Of a DNA stretch of 64,000 nt, positions 9,219 to 17,537 are shown piece by piece. The notes under the pieces are model-generated. The model worked only from the letters and a program-made list of their open reading frames with translations, was not told where the DNA came from and did not search any database. Source of the stretch: Verrucomicrobiia bacterium (lineage in GTDB: Bacteria; Verrucomicrobiota; Verrucomicrobiia; Limisphaerales; UBA1100); the NCBI GenBank assembly GCA_014239365.1, contig JAAZZB010000003.1, forward strand, positions 38,465 through 102,464. Direction: 5' to 3'. Position 1 is the stretch's first letter. The number at the start of each line of letters is the position of its first letter. The position numbers and the translations under genes are program-made.

Positions 9219-11813
9219 TTATTTATTTTGCAGCGGTTCGTTCTTTTTTCGGTAGAGGAAGGCGTCGGAGGTGAGGAGCGAGATCAACATTGCGTTCATG
9301 CTGCCGTTTTCGCGGTAGGCGCGGTAGGCATCCTGAAGGATGGGGGCGTCGTTGAGAGTTTCGTTGCGGCCCATCCAGTAGCGGAAGGCGTGGCGGACGA
9401 AGACTTGCTCGACGTGATCGCTCTTGGCGAGCTTGTCGATCATTTCCAGCGCGTTGGCCACGGGGCCGTCGAGGGCGGGGTCGCCGCTGTTGATGATTTG
9501 GCCGGTGCTGTCGACGGGCTGGTCCAGTTCGGTGGTTCGGAATAGGCCGGCGTGGTTGTACATTTCAAAGGGGAGACCGAGCGGATCCATTTTTTCGTGA
9601 CAGGTCCAGCAGTACGCCTCGCGAGTGACGCGCATGCGTTTGCGCAGGGTGGTCTTGGGTTCATCGGGCAACATCGCGTCCACGGTGATGGGAACGTCAG
9701 GGATACCGCCGCCGAGCAGTCGCTCGCGAATCCAGCGGCCCCGGAGGATGGCGTGGTTGTCCATGGCGTCGGAATGGGAGACGAGCCAGGAGGGATGCGT
9801 GAGAATGCCGAGGCGTTGGCCCTCGGGCGCCGTGGCCAAGGTCCGGTCGGGTTTCATGGAGCCGTTACCAAAAGAACGCCGACCAACGCGCGCGTAGATT
9901 TTTTCGCCGGTTAATATGGCTGTCGTCACATTGATATTGCCGGTGCCGCGACGCCGCTTTTTCGCGTTCGCGATTCGTTTCTTGATCGCCGCCAGTGATT
10001 TATTTTGGCGAACCAATGTTTTCTTGATCTGTCCGTCATCGGGGTTTTCTTTTAGCAGAGCTGCCAACTGGGCAACTTCTTTTTCAATGGCAGCAAGTTC
10101 TGCCGTTTCTATTTTAGCCGACTCCACATCTGCTTTTTTCTTGGCTTCCGCAGCAGCTTTCCGTTCTTCCGGATTGTTTTTCTGGCCGAAATACGTCCTG
10201 TCATTATTCGCCGCCACCACTTGCTGCGTGGTGAGCAATTCTTTCAACACATCTTTGTCCTTCGCCAGAATGAACTCGATCAGGCGATCGGTGCTCGCGG
10301 TGGCGTCGAACATCGCGCGGTAGTGGGAGGTGCCGCGGGTGCTGACGCCGGTTTGTGCCAAGGCACTTGTGTCTTTGCAAATGTAGCCGCCCAAGTCGTA
10401 GTCGAAGAAGTCGCGGAAGAAACGAAGGACGCGCGGCTTGCGGATGCTGTCGTTGGCGAGCATGCGGGTGATTTCGCGTTCCACATCTTTGCGTGTGCGC
10501 ATGCGGCCCTCGACGATGGCATTGCGGAGAGTCGCGTCGGGTCTGATGTAGCCAAGGGCGTGGTTCACTGCGAGGCCGAGTTCCCAATCCTGAAGCATCA
10601 CGCGGCCGTGTTTGTCGGGCTTGCCGGTTGTCGCCAGCTCTGGACGAAACAGCGCGTCACGATCAAGGAAGATGGCGGACAACCCCATGAACACGCCTTT
10701 TTCTTTGCCAACTCTGCTCACGGAATTCTTGACGACTTGCAGATAGTCAGCGGATTCCTCCGTGGTGGGCGGCCGGAAGGTCACAGCCTCAAAGAGATAA
10801 TCCACCGCCGCACGCAGGCGCGCATCAGTGACGCCCGGCGCCTTCATCAAGTCGTGAATGGGCGACAGCGGGCGCGCGATTTTTGTGCTGTAAACGATCG
10901 CGGTGGGCAGGCCACGGAGATCACCCTTGGGTTTGACTTTGTCGTAGGATTTCGGGTCGTTGGTAATCTGTTCGGGGAAACCCACCAAGCTCAGCGGGCC
11001 GTAGGCCATGTAGCGCAGAATGTCTTCGGCCTTGCTCAGAATCTGTGTGGCTTCGGAACTGTTGACGGTGTAAAAGTCCGGATAGTTTTCGAGGCCGTGC
11101 TTGCGGGCCGACGAAAGAACCACCGGCACGCTCTTGACCGCCGTGGCGTAGGCCACCGTGCCGCCTTCCCAGCGGATGATGCGGTCGGTGCCAAAGTAAA
11201 GTTTCAACTCGCCGCCGTGATTGGTGGGCACCCCATCGCCGCGCGTGCGCTGGCCGGGCTTGGCCGGATCGTATTTTGGCTCGTTGTTGATCAACTCGTT
11301 GAGTCGCGTGATGTGTTCCTGCGGGGTCACCCGCCAAATGCGCGCGGGCGAGAATGTGGGCGCAAGCCGGATGCCTTTGGGCAACGGGCCGAAGAGGAGA
11401 TCGTGGGCAAGATAGTTGCCTTTGTTGGGATCGAGGTGGGCGTGGAACCCGCCCTTGCCCTTCATCTCGCGCTGCAACTCGCTGACGATCCAGTCGGAAA
11501 ACCGCAGCCGATCGACAATGTCCGGCTGCGATTTTTTCTTGGGCGGCATTTCCTGGAGCGTGACCTGCGCCCAGACGGATTTCCAAACTGCGGCGTTGGT
11601 TTCATCCACCGGCCCCAAATCTTCCAGCGAAAGATCGCCCTTCTTGGTTTCGTTGTCGTGGCAATCGAAACAATTGTTCTCAAGAAAACTCCGGGCAAAT
11701 TTCTTAAAATTCCCGCGTGCGGGTTCGCCGGGTGTGTAGATTTCCGCAGCCTGAGCCGCCGTTCCGTGTATGGCCAAGACTGCCACCCCGAGGGTGAAGG
11801 TCAGCCCGTTCAT
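9219..11813 (-). CDS. DUF1592/DUF1588/DUF1585 planctomycete-type cytochrome protein with coiled-coil insert
   Basis: An 864-residue protein with a Sec signal peptide (about 1-23). The N-terminal planctomycete cytochrome C domain has haem motif CFDCH at 48-52. DUF1592 (about 390-540) and DUF1588 (about 630-760, with motif CWTCH at 735-739 and [11 protein letters not shown]) follow, and DUF1585 closes the protein. Between DUF1592 and DUF1588, residues 548-622 are a lysine/alanine/glutamate-rich coiled coil that is not usual for the family. The start overlaps the stop of the DUF1552 gene by ATGA, a sign of translational coupling. These pairs are known as PVC-specific surface/periplasmic proteins of unknown function. 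Confidence 0.9.
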   Translation of the reverse strand: MNGLTFTLGVAVLAIHGTAAQAAEIYTPGEPARGNFKKFARSFLENNCFDCHDNETKKGDLSLEDLGPVDETNAAVWKSVWAQVTLQEMPPKKKSQPDIVDRLRFSDWIVSELQREMKGKGGFHAHLDPNKGNYLAHDLLFGPLPKGIRLAPTFSPARIWRVTPQEHITRLNELINNEPKYDPAKPGQRTRGDGVPTNHGGELKLYFGTDRIIRWEGGTVAYATAVKSVPVVLSSARKHGLENYPDFYTVNSSEATQILSKAEDILRYMAYGPLSLVGFPEQITNDPKSYDKVKPKGDLRGLPTAIVYSTKIARPLSPIHDLMKAPGVTDARLRAAVDYLFEAVTFRPPTTEESADYLQVVKNSVSRVGKEKGVFMGLSAIFLDRDALFRPELATTGKPDKHGRVMLQDWELGLAVNHALGYIRPDATLRNAIVEGRMRTRKDVEREITRMLANDSIRKPRVLRFFRDFFDYDLGGYICKDTSALAQTGVSTRGTSHYRAMFDATASTDRLIEFILAKDKDVLKELLTTQQVVAANNDRTYFGQKNNPEERKAAAEAKKKADVESAKIETAELAAIEKEVAQLAALLKENPDDGQIKKTLVRQNKSLAAIKKRIANAKKRRRGTGNINVTTAILTGEKIYARVGRRSFGNGSMKPDRTLATAPEGQRLGILTHPSWLVSHSDAMDNHAILRGRWIRERLLGGGIPDVPITVDAMLPDEPKTTLRKRMRVTREAYCWTCHEKMDPLGLPFEMYNHAGLFRTTELDQPVDSTGQIINSGDPALDGPVANALEMIDKLAKSDHVEQVFVRHAFRYWMGRNETLNDAPILQDAYRAYRENGSMNAMLISLLTSDAFLYRKKNEPLQNK

Positions 11814-13138
11814 GCGAGAATCTCTTTGAGCGGTCCGGTGCTGGAATCAAATTTAGCGGCCATCTTCTCGGACATGTTGAAGCGGTCGACCTCGACACCG
11901 GACGCGCGAAGGATTGATGTGTACAGCGCGTTGAGCGGGCGCTTGCCGTCCAGCTGCGTGAAGCAACCGGTCTTGAACGCGCCGTCGTAATTGCCCAGCA
12001 ACATCACCGGCCAGTTCTTGCCGGAGGTGTGCTGATAATCCGCGTTGTTGCTGGTGTAGACGATGAGCGTGTTGTCCATCATTGTGCCGCTGCCCTCGGG
12101 CACGCTCTCCAGTTCCTGCATGAGCTTCACCAACATGCGACTGTTGTATTGGCGAATCTTAATCCAAATCGGGTTGTTCGGCTGCTTCATGTGGCCGAGG
12201 TTGTGGCCCTGCTGCTCCACGCCCAATCCTTTCCACGCGCCAAAAATCTCACCGCGACCGGAGCCAATCGTGAGCACGCTGGTGATGCCCGACTTGAGCG
12301 CCGAGATGCCGAGATCCAAAATGCGATCGTGCCAGTCGGTTTCAAATTCCGGATTCGAGTAGGCCTCGTCCACCTCGGGTGCAAACCGCCGTAGATGACT
12401 GGACACCTTGCCGAGGCGTTCACGCAGGCCGTTGATGTCGTTGAAGCTCTGGACAAACTGGCCGTAGCGTTGTTTGTCCGATCCGCGCAGCGAGCTGCCC
12501 TTGGCTGCGGCCAGTTGCTCAATGCGATCGAACATGCTGGAACGCGCCTCATGGCTCTTGCGGATGTCGCCCTGCGAAATACCGCCGTACAGCATCTGGT
12601 AAAGATGGTTCGGGTTGGAGTGCATGAAGATCGGCTGCCCCGCGCCGCTGGCCGAAAGATTCGCCACCGTCGGTTTGGCCTTCATGTTCTCAATGGAATC
12701 CATGCCGATGCACAAATGCGGCAGCAAGGTTTCCGGCAACGCCTTGCTCAACGTGTAATCAATCGTCGGCCCGCTGGGCGGCACGCCATCGCTTCCGCGA
12801 TAACCCCCTAGCGCACCGAAGAACGCACTGTGCGACGGGCTGGTGTGCATGCCGTGCAAGCCGTTAATGATATGCAACCGCTCCTTGTAAGGCTCCAGAG
12901 CTTTGATCGGTTCGGGCAGTTTCACCTTGGCCAGCGAACCGCTGTTTTTCATGCCTTCGGGAATCGCCGTCGCCGGATCGAACCCTTGGTTCTGCATGAA
13001 GAAAATAACGCGCTTAGGCTGTTTCTTGTCGCCCGTCACGGCCGCCTGCGCCAAGCCGGGCAACATCGTCGGCCCGGCAAACGCCGCGGCGGCGATTCCT
13101 TTGAGCACTTCTCTGCGTGTAAGATTGTTGCCGTTCAT
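11810..13138 (-). CDS. DUF1552 protein, TAT-exported
   Basis: I set the start at 13138 ([19 protein letters not shown]), which places a twin-arginine signal (RREVLKG) at the N-terminus; the frame has 13 more codons upstream without signal character. The protein is 442 residues, normal for DUF1552. Marks are [14 protein letters not shown], the internal [14 protein letters not shown], a Ser/His-rich [15 protein letters not shown], and the late [22 protein letters not shown], which resembles the alkaline-phosphatase-like core of DUF1501/1552. The gene overlaps its DUF1592 partner by 4 bp, so this is the first gene of a two-gene operon. Confidence 0.9.
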   Translation of the reverse strand: MNGNNLTRREVLKGIAAAAFAGPTMLPGLAQAAVTGDKKQPKRVIFFMQNQGFDPATAIPEGMKNSGSLAKVKLPEPIKALEPYKERLHIINGLHGMHTSPSHSAFFGALGGYRGSDGVPPSGPTIDYTLSKALPETLLPHLCIGMDSIENMKAKPTVANLSASGAGQPIFMHSNPNHLYQMLYGGISQGDIRKSHEARSSMFDRIEQLAAAKGSSLRGSDKQRYGQFVQSFNDINGLRERLGKVSSHLRRFAPEVDEAYSNPEFETDWHDRILDLGISALKSGITSVLTIGSGRGEIFGAWKGLGVEQQGHNLGHMKQPNNPIWIKIRQYNSRMLVKLMQELESVPEGSGTMMDNTLIVYTSNNADYQHTSGKNWPVMLLGNYDGAFKTGCFTQLDGKRPLNALYTSILRASGVEVDRFNMSEKMAAKFDSSTGPLKEILA

Positions 13139-13302
13139 GTCAGTCAATATTGCAAGTTTCGATGACCATTGGGTCAAATAAATTCAATGAAACTTAACCA
13201 CGCAACGCTCTGAATTTCTCACTTATTTTTTTGGTTAGATTTCAATTTCAACTTCTGAAATGTCTGCGCCGCACAAAACCAAGAACGTGATAAATGTGTT
13301 TT

Positions 13303-14805
13303 TCATTTTATCATCCAAACCAAATCCCGCCACAACGGGGTGTCATTTTTTTGAACCGGCCCGGGTGAGCTGCGGCCGTTGCGGATCAATGAGGTGAGTT
13401 TGGCGGTGAGGCGTTTTGAGATGGCGGGGTTGGCGGCGATGAGGTTTTTGGTTTCTCCGGGGTCTTTTGATAAATCATAAAGCTCGCGCTTGGCGCGGCG
13501 ACCGTCTTCCATCACGAGTTTCCAATTGCTCTCACGGATAGCGAATCGCCCTTGCATTCCGTGGTGCACCATCGCCACGCGCTTGGCCATGCTATTTTCC
13601 TTCGCGCCGCGCAGCACGCGATAAAAACTGATGCTGTCCTCGCCCGCATTTTCCGGCAAGCGTTTGCCGAGCATTTTAGCAAAGGTCGCCAGCAAATCGG
13701 TTTGGCAAACGGGACGATTCCATTGAGAGCCAGCCTTCACTTGCGCGGGCCAGCGAATCAGGAAAGGCACGCGATGGCCGCCTTCGTAAACGGAACGTTT
13801 GCCTTCGCGATAAATGCCGTTGCTGCGATGGTCGTGCAATTCGATGCGTTTGCGCCAAGTAGTTTCCGGGCCGTTGTCGCTCGTGAAAATCACCATCGTG
13901 TTCTTGGCGAGCTTTTCGTCATCAAGCCATTTCAGAATGCGGCCGAGATGGTGGTCGGTCTCAATCATAAACTCGCCGTACGCGCCCGCCTTGCCTTGGC
14001 CACGAAATTTTTCCAGCGGAATCACCGGCTTATGCGGCGAGGTATACGGCAAATACAAAAAGAACGGCTTCCCATCCCGAGCATCCGCCGCGCGACCGTC
14101 GAGCCACTTAATCGCTTGCGTGGTAAAACGATCGAGGCATTCGACGTCCACAAAATCCGGTGCCACTTCCAAGTCATTCGGCTTGAGTGGCTTGGCCTCG
14201 TACGGCGGTTTGATGCGGTAATCGCTGATGGCAATCGCGTTGGGTTTTTTACGCGTGAATTGCGTGGGCGGCACCTTCGCGTGACGCCCCTCAAACCACG
14301 CCAACACCCCATAATTCATCGAAGCCGGAATGCCCCAAAAATATCCGAAGCCCTTGTCCAGCGGCATATCCCGCACCGGCTGCGACCAGTCGCGCTTGCC
14401 CCAAGTGCCGGGGAAATCCATCCCCAAATGCCATTTGCCGACCATCGCCGTGGCGTACCCATTGGCACCGAGCAACGAAGCCAACGTCATTCGTCCATCG
14501 GCAATCAAACACTTCGCCTCCGCACCCATCACGCCGCGTTTCAAAGTCGTGCGCCACGCGTACCGCCCCGTGAGCAGGCCGTACCTCGACGGCGTGCAAA
14601 CTGTGTCCGAGCAATGCCCGTCCGTGAACGTCATCCCCTCGCGCGCCAAGCGATCAATATTCGGCGTCTTGAATTTCGCGTGCGGATTCAAGCACGACGC
14701 ATCGCCGTAACCCATGTCATCCACATACACGAGAATGATGTTGGGCTTTTCTGCGAAGGCAGCGAGCCCACAAAACAAGATGGTGGTGAAGATTAACTTT
14801 TTCAT
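13303..14805 (-). CDS. Secreted type I sulfatase (Cys-type, CTPSR)
   Basis: A 500-residue sulfatase of family S1 with signal peptide 1-18. The metal-binding DD pair is at 29-30 (VYVDDMGYGD). The formylglycine signature is C70-T-P-S-R followed by YGLLTGRY. Further marks are GKWHLGMDFPG, the substrate-side SPHKPVIPLEKF and the second metal site FTSDNGPETTW. It needs conversion of Cys70 to formylglycine by an FGE enzyme that is not in this window. It lies 3 bp after the amidohydrolase gene, so sulfatase, amidohydrolase and sulfatase form one operon, probably for a sulfated deoxyhexose glycan. Confidence 0.93.
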   Translation of the reverse strand: MKKLIFTTILFCGLAAFAEKPNIILVYVDDMGYGDASCLNPHAKFKTPNIDRLAREGMTFTDGHCSDTVCTPSRYGLLTGRYAWRTTLKRGVMGAEAKCLIADGRMTLASLLGANGYATAMVGKWHLGMDFPGTWGKRDWSQPVRDMPLDKGFGYFWGIPASMNYGVLAWFEGRHAKVPPTQFTRKKPNAIAISDYRIKPPYEAKPLKPNDLEVAPDFVDVECLDRFTTQAIKWLDGRAADARDGKPFFLYLPYTSPHKPVIPLEKFRGQGKAGAYGEFMIETDHHLGRILKWLDDEKLAKNTMVIFTSDNGPETTWRKRIELHDHRSNGIYREGKRSVYEGGHRVPFLIRWPAQVKAGSQWNRPVCQTDLLATFAKMLGKRLPENAGEDSISFYRVLRGAKENSMAKRVAMVHHGMQGRFAIRESNWKLVMEDGRRAKRELYDLSKDPGETKNLIAANPAISKRLTAKLTSLIRNGRSSPGPVQKNDTPLWRDLVWMIK

Positions 14806-14808
14806 TTT

Positions 14809-15639
14809 TTAGATTCCATAAAATCGCCGCGCCGTGCCTTCGAAAATCGCATGCGTCTCGTCGTCGCTGAGCGGCCCGAGCACCTCGGTCAAGGCGCCGT
14901 GCACCTGCTCGTAGCTGCCCGCCAGTTCGCACACTGGCCAGTCGCTGCCGTACATGCAGCGGTCCGGCCCAAACGCTTCCAGCGCGGCTTCGACATACGG
15001 CTTGAGGTCGGTGGGTTTCCAATTTCCCCAATCAGCCTCGGTGATCATTCCGGAAAGTTTACAGAAAATATTTTCGTGCTGCGCCGCCGTCTTGAGCTGC
15101 GGCAGCCAGTCATCGATAGATTGGTCTTTGATTTTCGGCTTCGCCAAATGATCGATCACCATTGGCAACTCCGGTAGTTCGCGTCCCAATCGCTCGGCGT
15201 GTTTCAGATGCTGCACATAAAAGAGCAGATCAAACGGCACCCGATGTTTTTCTAGCACCTTCAGGCCGCGTAGGATTTCCGGGCGAATAATAAAATCCTC
15301 ATCCGGCTCGTCCTGTGTGATGTGGCGGATGCCGACGAACTTCGGGTGATCCTTGAATTCCAGCAACTGCTCCTCACACGCCTCGCTGGCCAAATCCACC
15401 CAACCGACCACCCCCGCAATCCAATCATTTTCCTCAGCCAACCCAAGCGCCCAGCGATTCTCCGCCACGTTGTGTTGCGTCTGCACAAAAATGCTCTCGG
15501 CAATGCCGGCCGCGTCCAGGTGCGGTCGCAAATCCGTCGGCAAATAAGTGCGGTTGATCGGCGCATGCTGCGGCGCCTTGAGCCACTCGTAATCGAACGG
15601 CTTGTCCAGCTGCCAAAAATGTTGATGGGCGTCGATCAT
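14809..15639 (-). CDS. Amidohydrolase-2 family lactonase (L-fucono-1,5-lactonase-like, COG3618)
   Basis: A 276-residue cytosolic TIM-barrel hydrolase without a signal peptide. It begins with the metal-binding MIDAHQHFW. It continues with FVGIRHITQDEPDEDF, a central VIDHLAKP, FCKLSGM and the C-terminal metal-ligand motif YGSDWPVC, followed by FEGTARRFYGI. This is the order of the L-fuconolactone hydrolase/2-pyrone-4,6-dicarboxylate lactonase group. Its position between two sulfatases, overlapping the upstream one by ATGA, supports a role in breaking down fucose or a similar sugar released from sulfated polysaccharide. The exact lactone is inference. Confidence 0.87.
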   Translation of the reverse strand: MIDAHQHFWQLDKPFDYEWLKAPQHAPINRTYLPTDLRPHLDAAGIAESIFVQTQHNVAENRWALGLAEENDWIAGVVGWVDLASEACEEQLLEFKDHPKFVGIRHITQDEPDEDFIIRPEILRGLKVLEKHRVPFDLLFYVQHLKHAERLGRELPELPMVIDHLAKPKIKDQSIDDWLPQLKTAAQHENIFCKLSGMITEADWGNWKPTDLKPYVEAALEAFGPDRCMYGSDWPVCELAGSYEQVHGALTEVLGPLSDDETHAIFEGTARRFYGI

Positions 15640-17198
15640 TTCAATTGCCCGGAAGTGTCACGACGAAAGTTCAGTTTCTTGATCGTGCCCTTTACCGGAT
15701 TGAGATGGCGGCCTTTGAGGCGTTCGGTGTTTTTTGCGAGGTCGAACCACTTGGCGGCCATTGCCTCGACGCGCTTGGGATGTTTAGCGGCGAGGTCGTT
15801 TGTTTCGGTGCGGTCTTCATTGAGGTTGTACAATTCCCAGCGGCCGAGTTTGGCGGAGACGAGTTTCCACGGGCCTTGGCGCAGGGCGCGGTCGGTGCCG
15901 AAATGGAAATACAATGTCTCGTGCGGCGCGCGTTGTTTGCCCTGCAAAATTGGCAGGAGGGATTTGCCCATTAGCGGGTCTATTTTGCGGTCGGCAATTT
16001 GCTTGGGATATTTTGCGGCGGCCACGTCAATAAATGTCGCCATAAAATCAATGAGGTGCGCGGGTTGGCGCGTGATGCTGCCGGGCTTGGCTTTCAATCC
16101 CGACGGCCAGTGAGCGATCATCGGCGAGCTGATGCCGCCTTCGTGTTGGTTTTGTTTGTAGAGGCGGAACGGCGTGTTGCCCGCGTGGGCCCAGCTGGCG
16201 TCGTAGGTCCAGTAGGATTGCGGATCCCACGGTTTGAGCTTGCGACCGCGCGTGCGTTCGAACGGGCACGCGCCGTTGTCCGCGCAGAAAAGAAACAGCG
16301 TGTTTTCCCAAACGCCCTTGGCCTTGAGCTTGGCGATGATGCGGCCGATGTTGGCGTCCATCACCTCCACCATCGCAGCGAACACTTCCATCCGGCTCGA
16401 CTCCCACGCGCGATCCTTTGCGCTGAGGCTATCCCACGCGGGGATGTGCGCGGGGCGTTTACTGAGCGTAAACTTTTTCGGGATGAGTCCGCTCTTGAGT
16501 TGCTTCGCATAACGCGTCTCGCGCAATTGATCCCAACCGTCATCATAACGGCCTTTGCATTTTTTTACATCCACCTCCGGCGCGTGCAGCGGATAATGCG
16601 GCGCGTTGAATGCAACATACAAAAGAAATGGATCCTTCTGCGCCGTCGCTTCATCCAAAAACTTCAGCGCAAAATCGCCCATCGCGTGCGTGGTATAAAA
16701 CGGCCGACCATTCAACCGCTTGGGCACATTATATTTTTCGCCATTGTGGCGGAAGGTCTCATCGCCCGTGAAAAAATTACACGCGCCGGAAAGATGCCCC
16801 CAATACCTCTCGAACCCAAAATCCGTCGGCTGTTTGCTCAAATGCCATTTGCCCACCATCGAAGTAGAATAACCCGCTTCGCCCAACACCTCCGCGATCG
16901 TCGCCCCGCGGCTGAGGCCCGCGCCGCCGGCTTGATCACAATACAGTCCCGTCAGCAAACTCACCCGCGACGAGTGGCACTTTGCCGTATTATAAAACTG
17001 CGAGAACCGCAACCCCTTCGCCGCCAACGCATCCAAATGCGGTGTACGAATCTCCGAGCCATAACACCCAATATCCGCAAACCCCAAATCATCAGCCATA
17101 ATCAAAACCACATTCGGCCGATCCGATCTATTCGACTGACTCGCCGCTAAACCATCCAACGCCCACAGCGCCGCCCAAAAAAAGAAGATGCGTTTCAC
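15636..17198 (-). CDS. Secreted type I sulfatase with CHSSR active-site motif
   Basis: I place the start at a GTG at 17198 (MKRIFFFWAALWALDGLAA), which gives a clean signal peptide; the longer frame begins with a TTG. The 520-residue arylsulfatase has metal ligands ADDLGFAD and the formylglycine segment KC-H-S-S-R-V-S-L-L-T-G (Cys74 from this start). Serine replaces the usual proline at the third position, a variant found in some S1 subfamilies. FCADNGACP and GKWHLS are also present. The 3' end overlaps the amidohydrolase start by ATGA. It is the first gene of the sulfatase-amidohydrolase-sulfatase unit. Confidence 0.92.
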   Translation of the reverse strand: MKRIFFFWAALWALDGLAASQSNRSDRPNVVLIMADDLGFADIGCYGSEIRTPHLDALAAKGLRFSQFYNTAKCHSSRVSLLTGLYCDQAGGAGLSRGATIAEVLGEAGYSTSMVGKWHLSKQPTDFGFERYWGHLSGACNFFTGDETFRHNGEKYNVPKRLNGRPFYTTHAMGDFALKFLDEATAQKDPFLLYVAFNAPHYPLHAPEVDVKKCKGRYDDGWDQLRETRYAKQLKSGLIPKKFTLSKRPAHIPAWDSLSAKDRAWESSRMEVFAAMVEVMDANIGRIIAKLKAKGVWENTLFLFCADNGACPFERTRGRKLKPWDPQSYWTYDASWAHAGNTPFRLYKQNQHEGGISSPMIAHWPSGLKAKPGSITRQPAHLIDFMATFIDVAAAKYPKQIADRKIDPLMGKSLLPILQGKQRAPHETLYFHFGTDRALRQGPWKLVSAKLGRWELYNLNEDRTETNDLAAKHPKRVEAMAAKWFDLAKNTERLKGRHLNPVKGTIKKLNFRRDTSGQLK

Positions 17199-17246
17199 GC
17201 GGGAGTTTTCGCGCAATGCGGTGCGTTGGTCAAGTGGCTGCGTTGT

Positions 17247-17534
17247 CTAGCCGCTCACAATTGTCTCCGCCGGACGCACGCGGGCAACCAGTTTTTTGCG
17301 TTGTTTGGCCAAGGCTCGAAAATCACATTCCACCTGCACCCCATGCCAAAACCCCTCCGACTGCCCAAAGAAAGCCCCAAACCGAATAGACATTGTGGGC
17401 GTAATGGATCGACGTCCCAGAACAATCTCATTGATGGCTCGCGGCGACACCCCAACCGCGCGCGCCATTGCGTTCTGCGAAATTCCCATCGGCCTGAGAT
17501 ACTCCTCCAGCAAAATCTCTCCGGGTGTGGGCAT
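17247..17534 (-). CDS. HigA-type XRE antitoxin/regulator without HigB
   Basis: A 95-residue helix-turn-helix protein of the VapI/HigA family. It shows [43 protein letters not shown] and a C-terminal [13 protein letters not shown], which is the standard HigA scaffold. A HigB toxin would normally sit just upstream, but the only gene there is the methylase-like fusion, whose stop is 3 bp away. It therefore probably serves as a transcriptional repressor or antitoxin for the methylase/HEPN gene. That is inference from the spacing. Confidence 0.85.
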   Translation of the reverse strand: MPTPGEILLEEYLRPMGISQNAMARAVGVSPRAINEIVLGRRSITPTMSIRFGAFFGQSEGFWHGVQVECDFRALAKQRKKLVARVRPAETIVSG

Positions 17535-17537
17535 GGC

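Noticed and set aside
10221..11990. Long plus-strand frame of about 589 codons
   Set aside because: It is the antisense shadow of the DUF1592 gene, with no recognisable domain or start context.
13552..14796. Long plus-strand frame opposite the CTPSR sulfatase
   Set aside because: It is an antisense shadow; composition is skewed to Arg/His with no family features.
17247..17534. HigBA toxin-antitoxin pair
   Set aside because: No HigB-like RelE-fold gene lies next to the HigA-type gene on either side.
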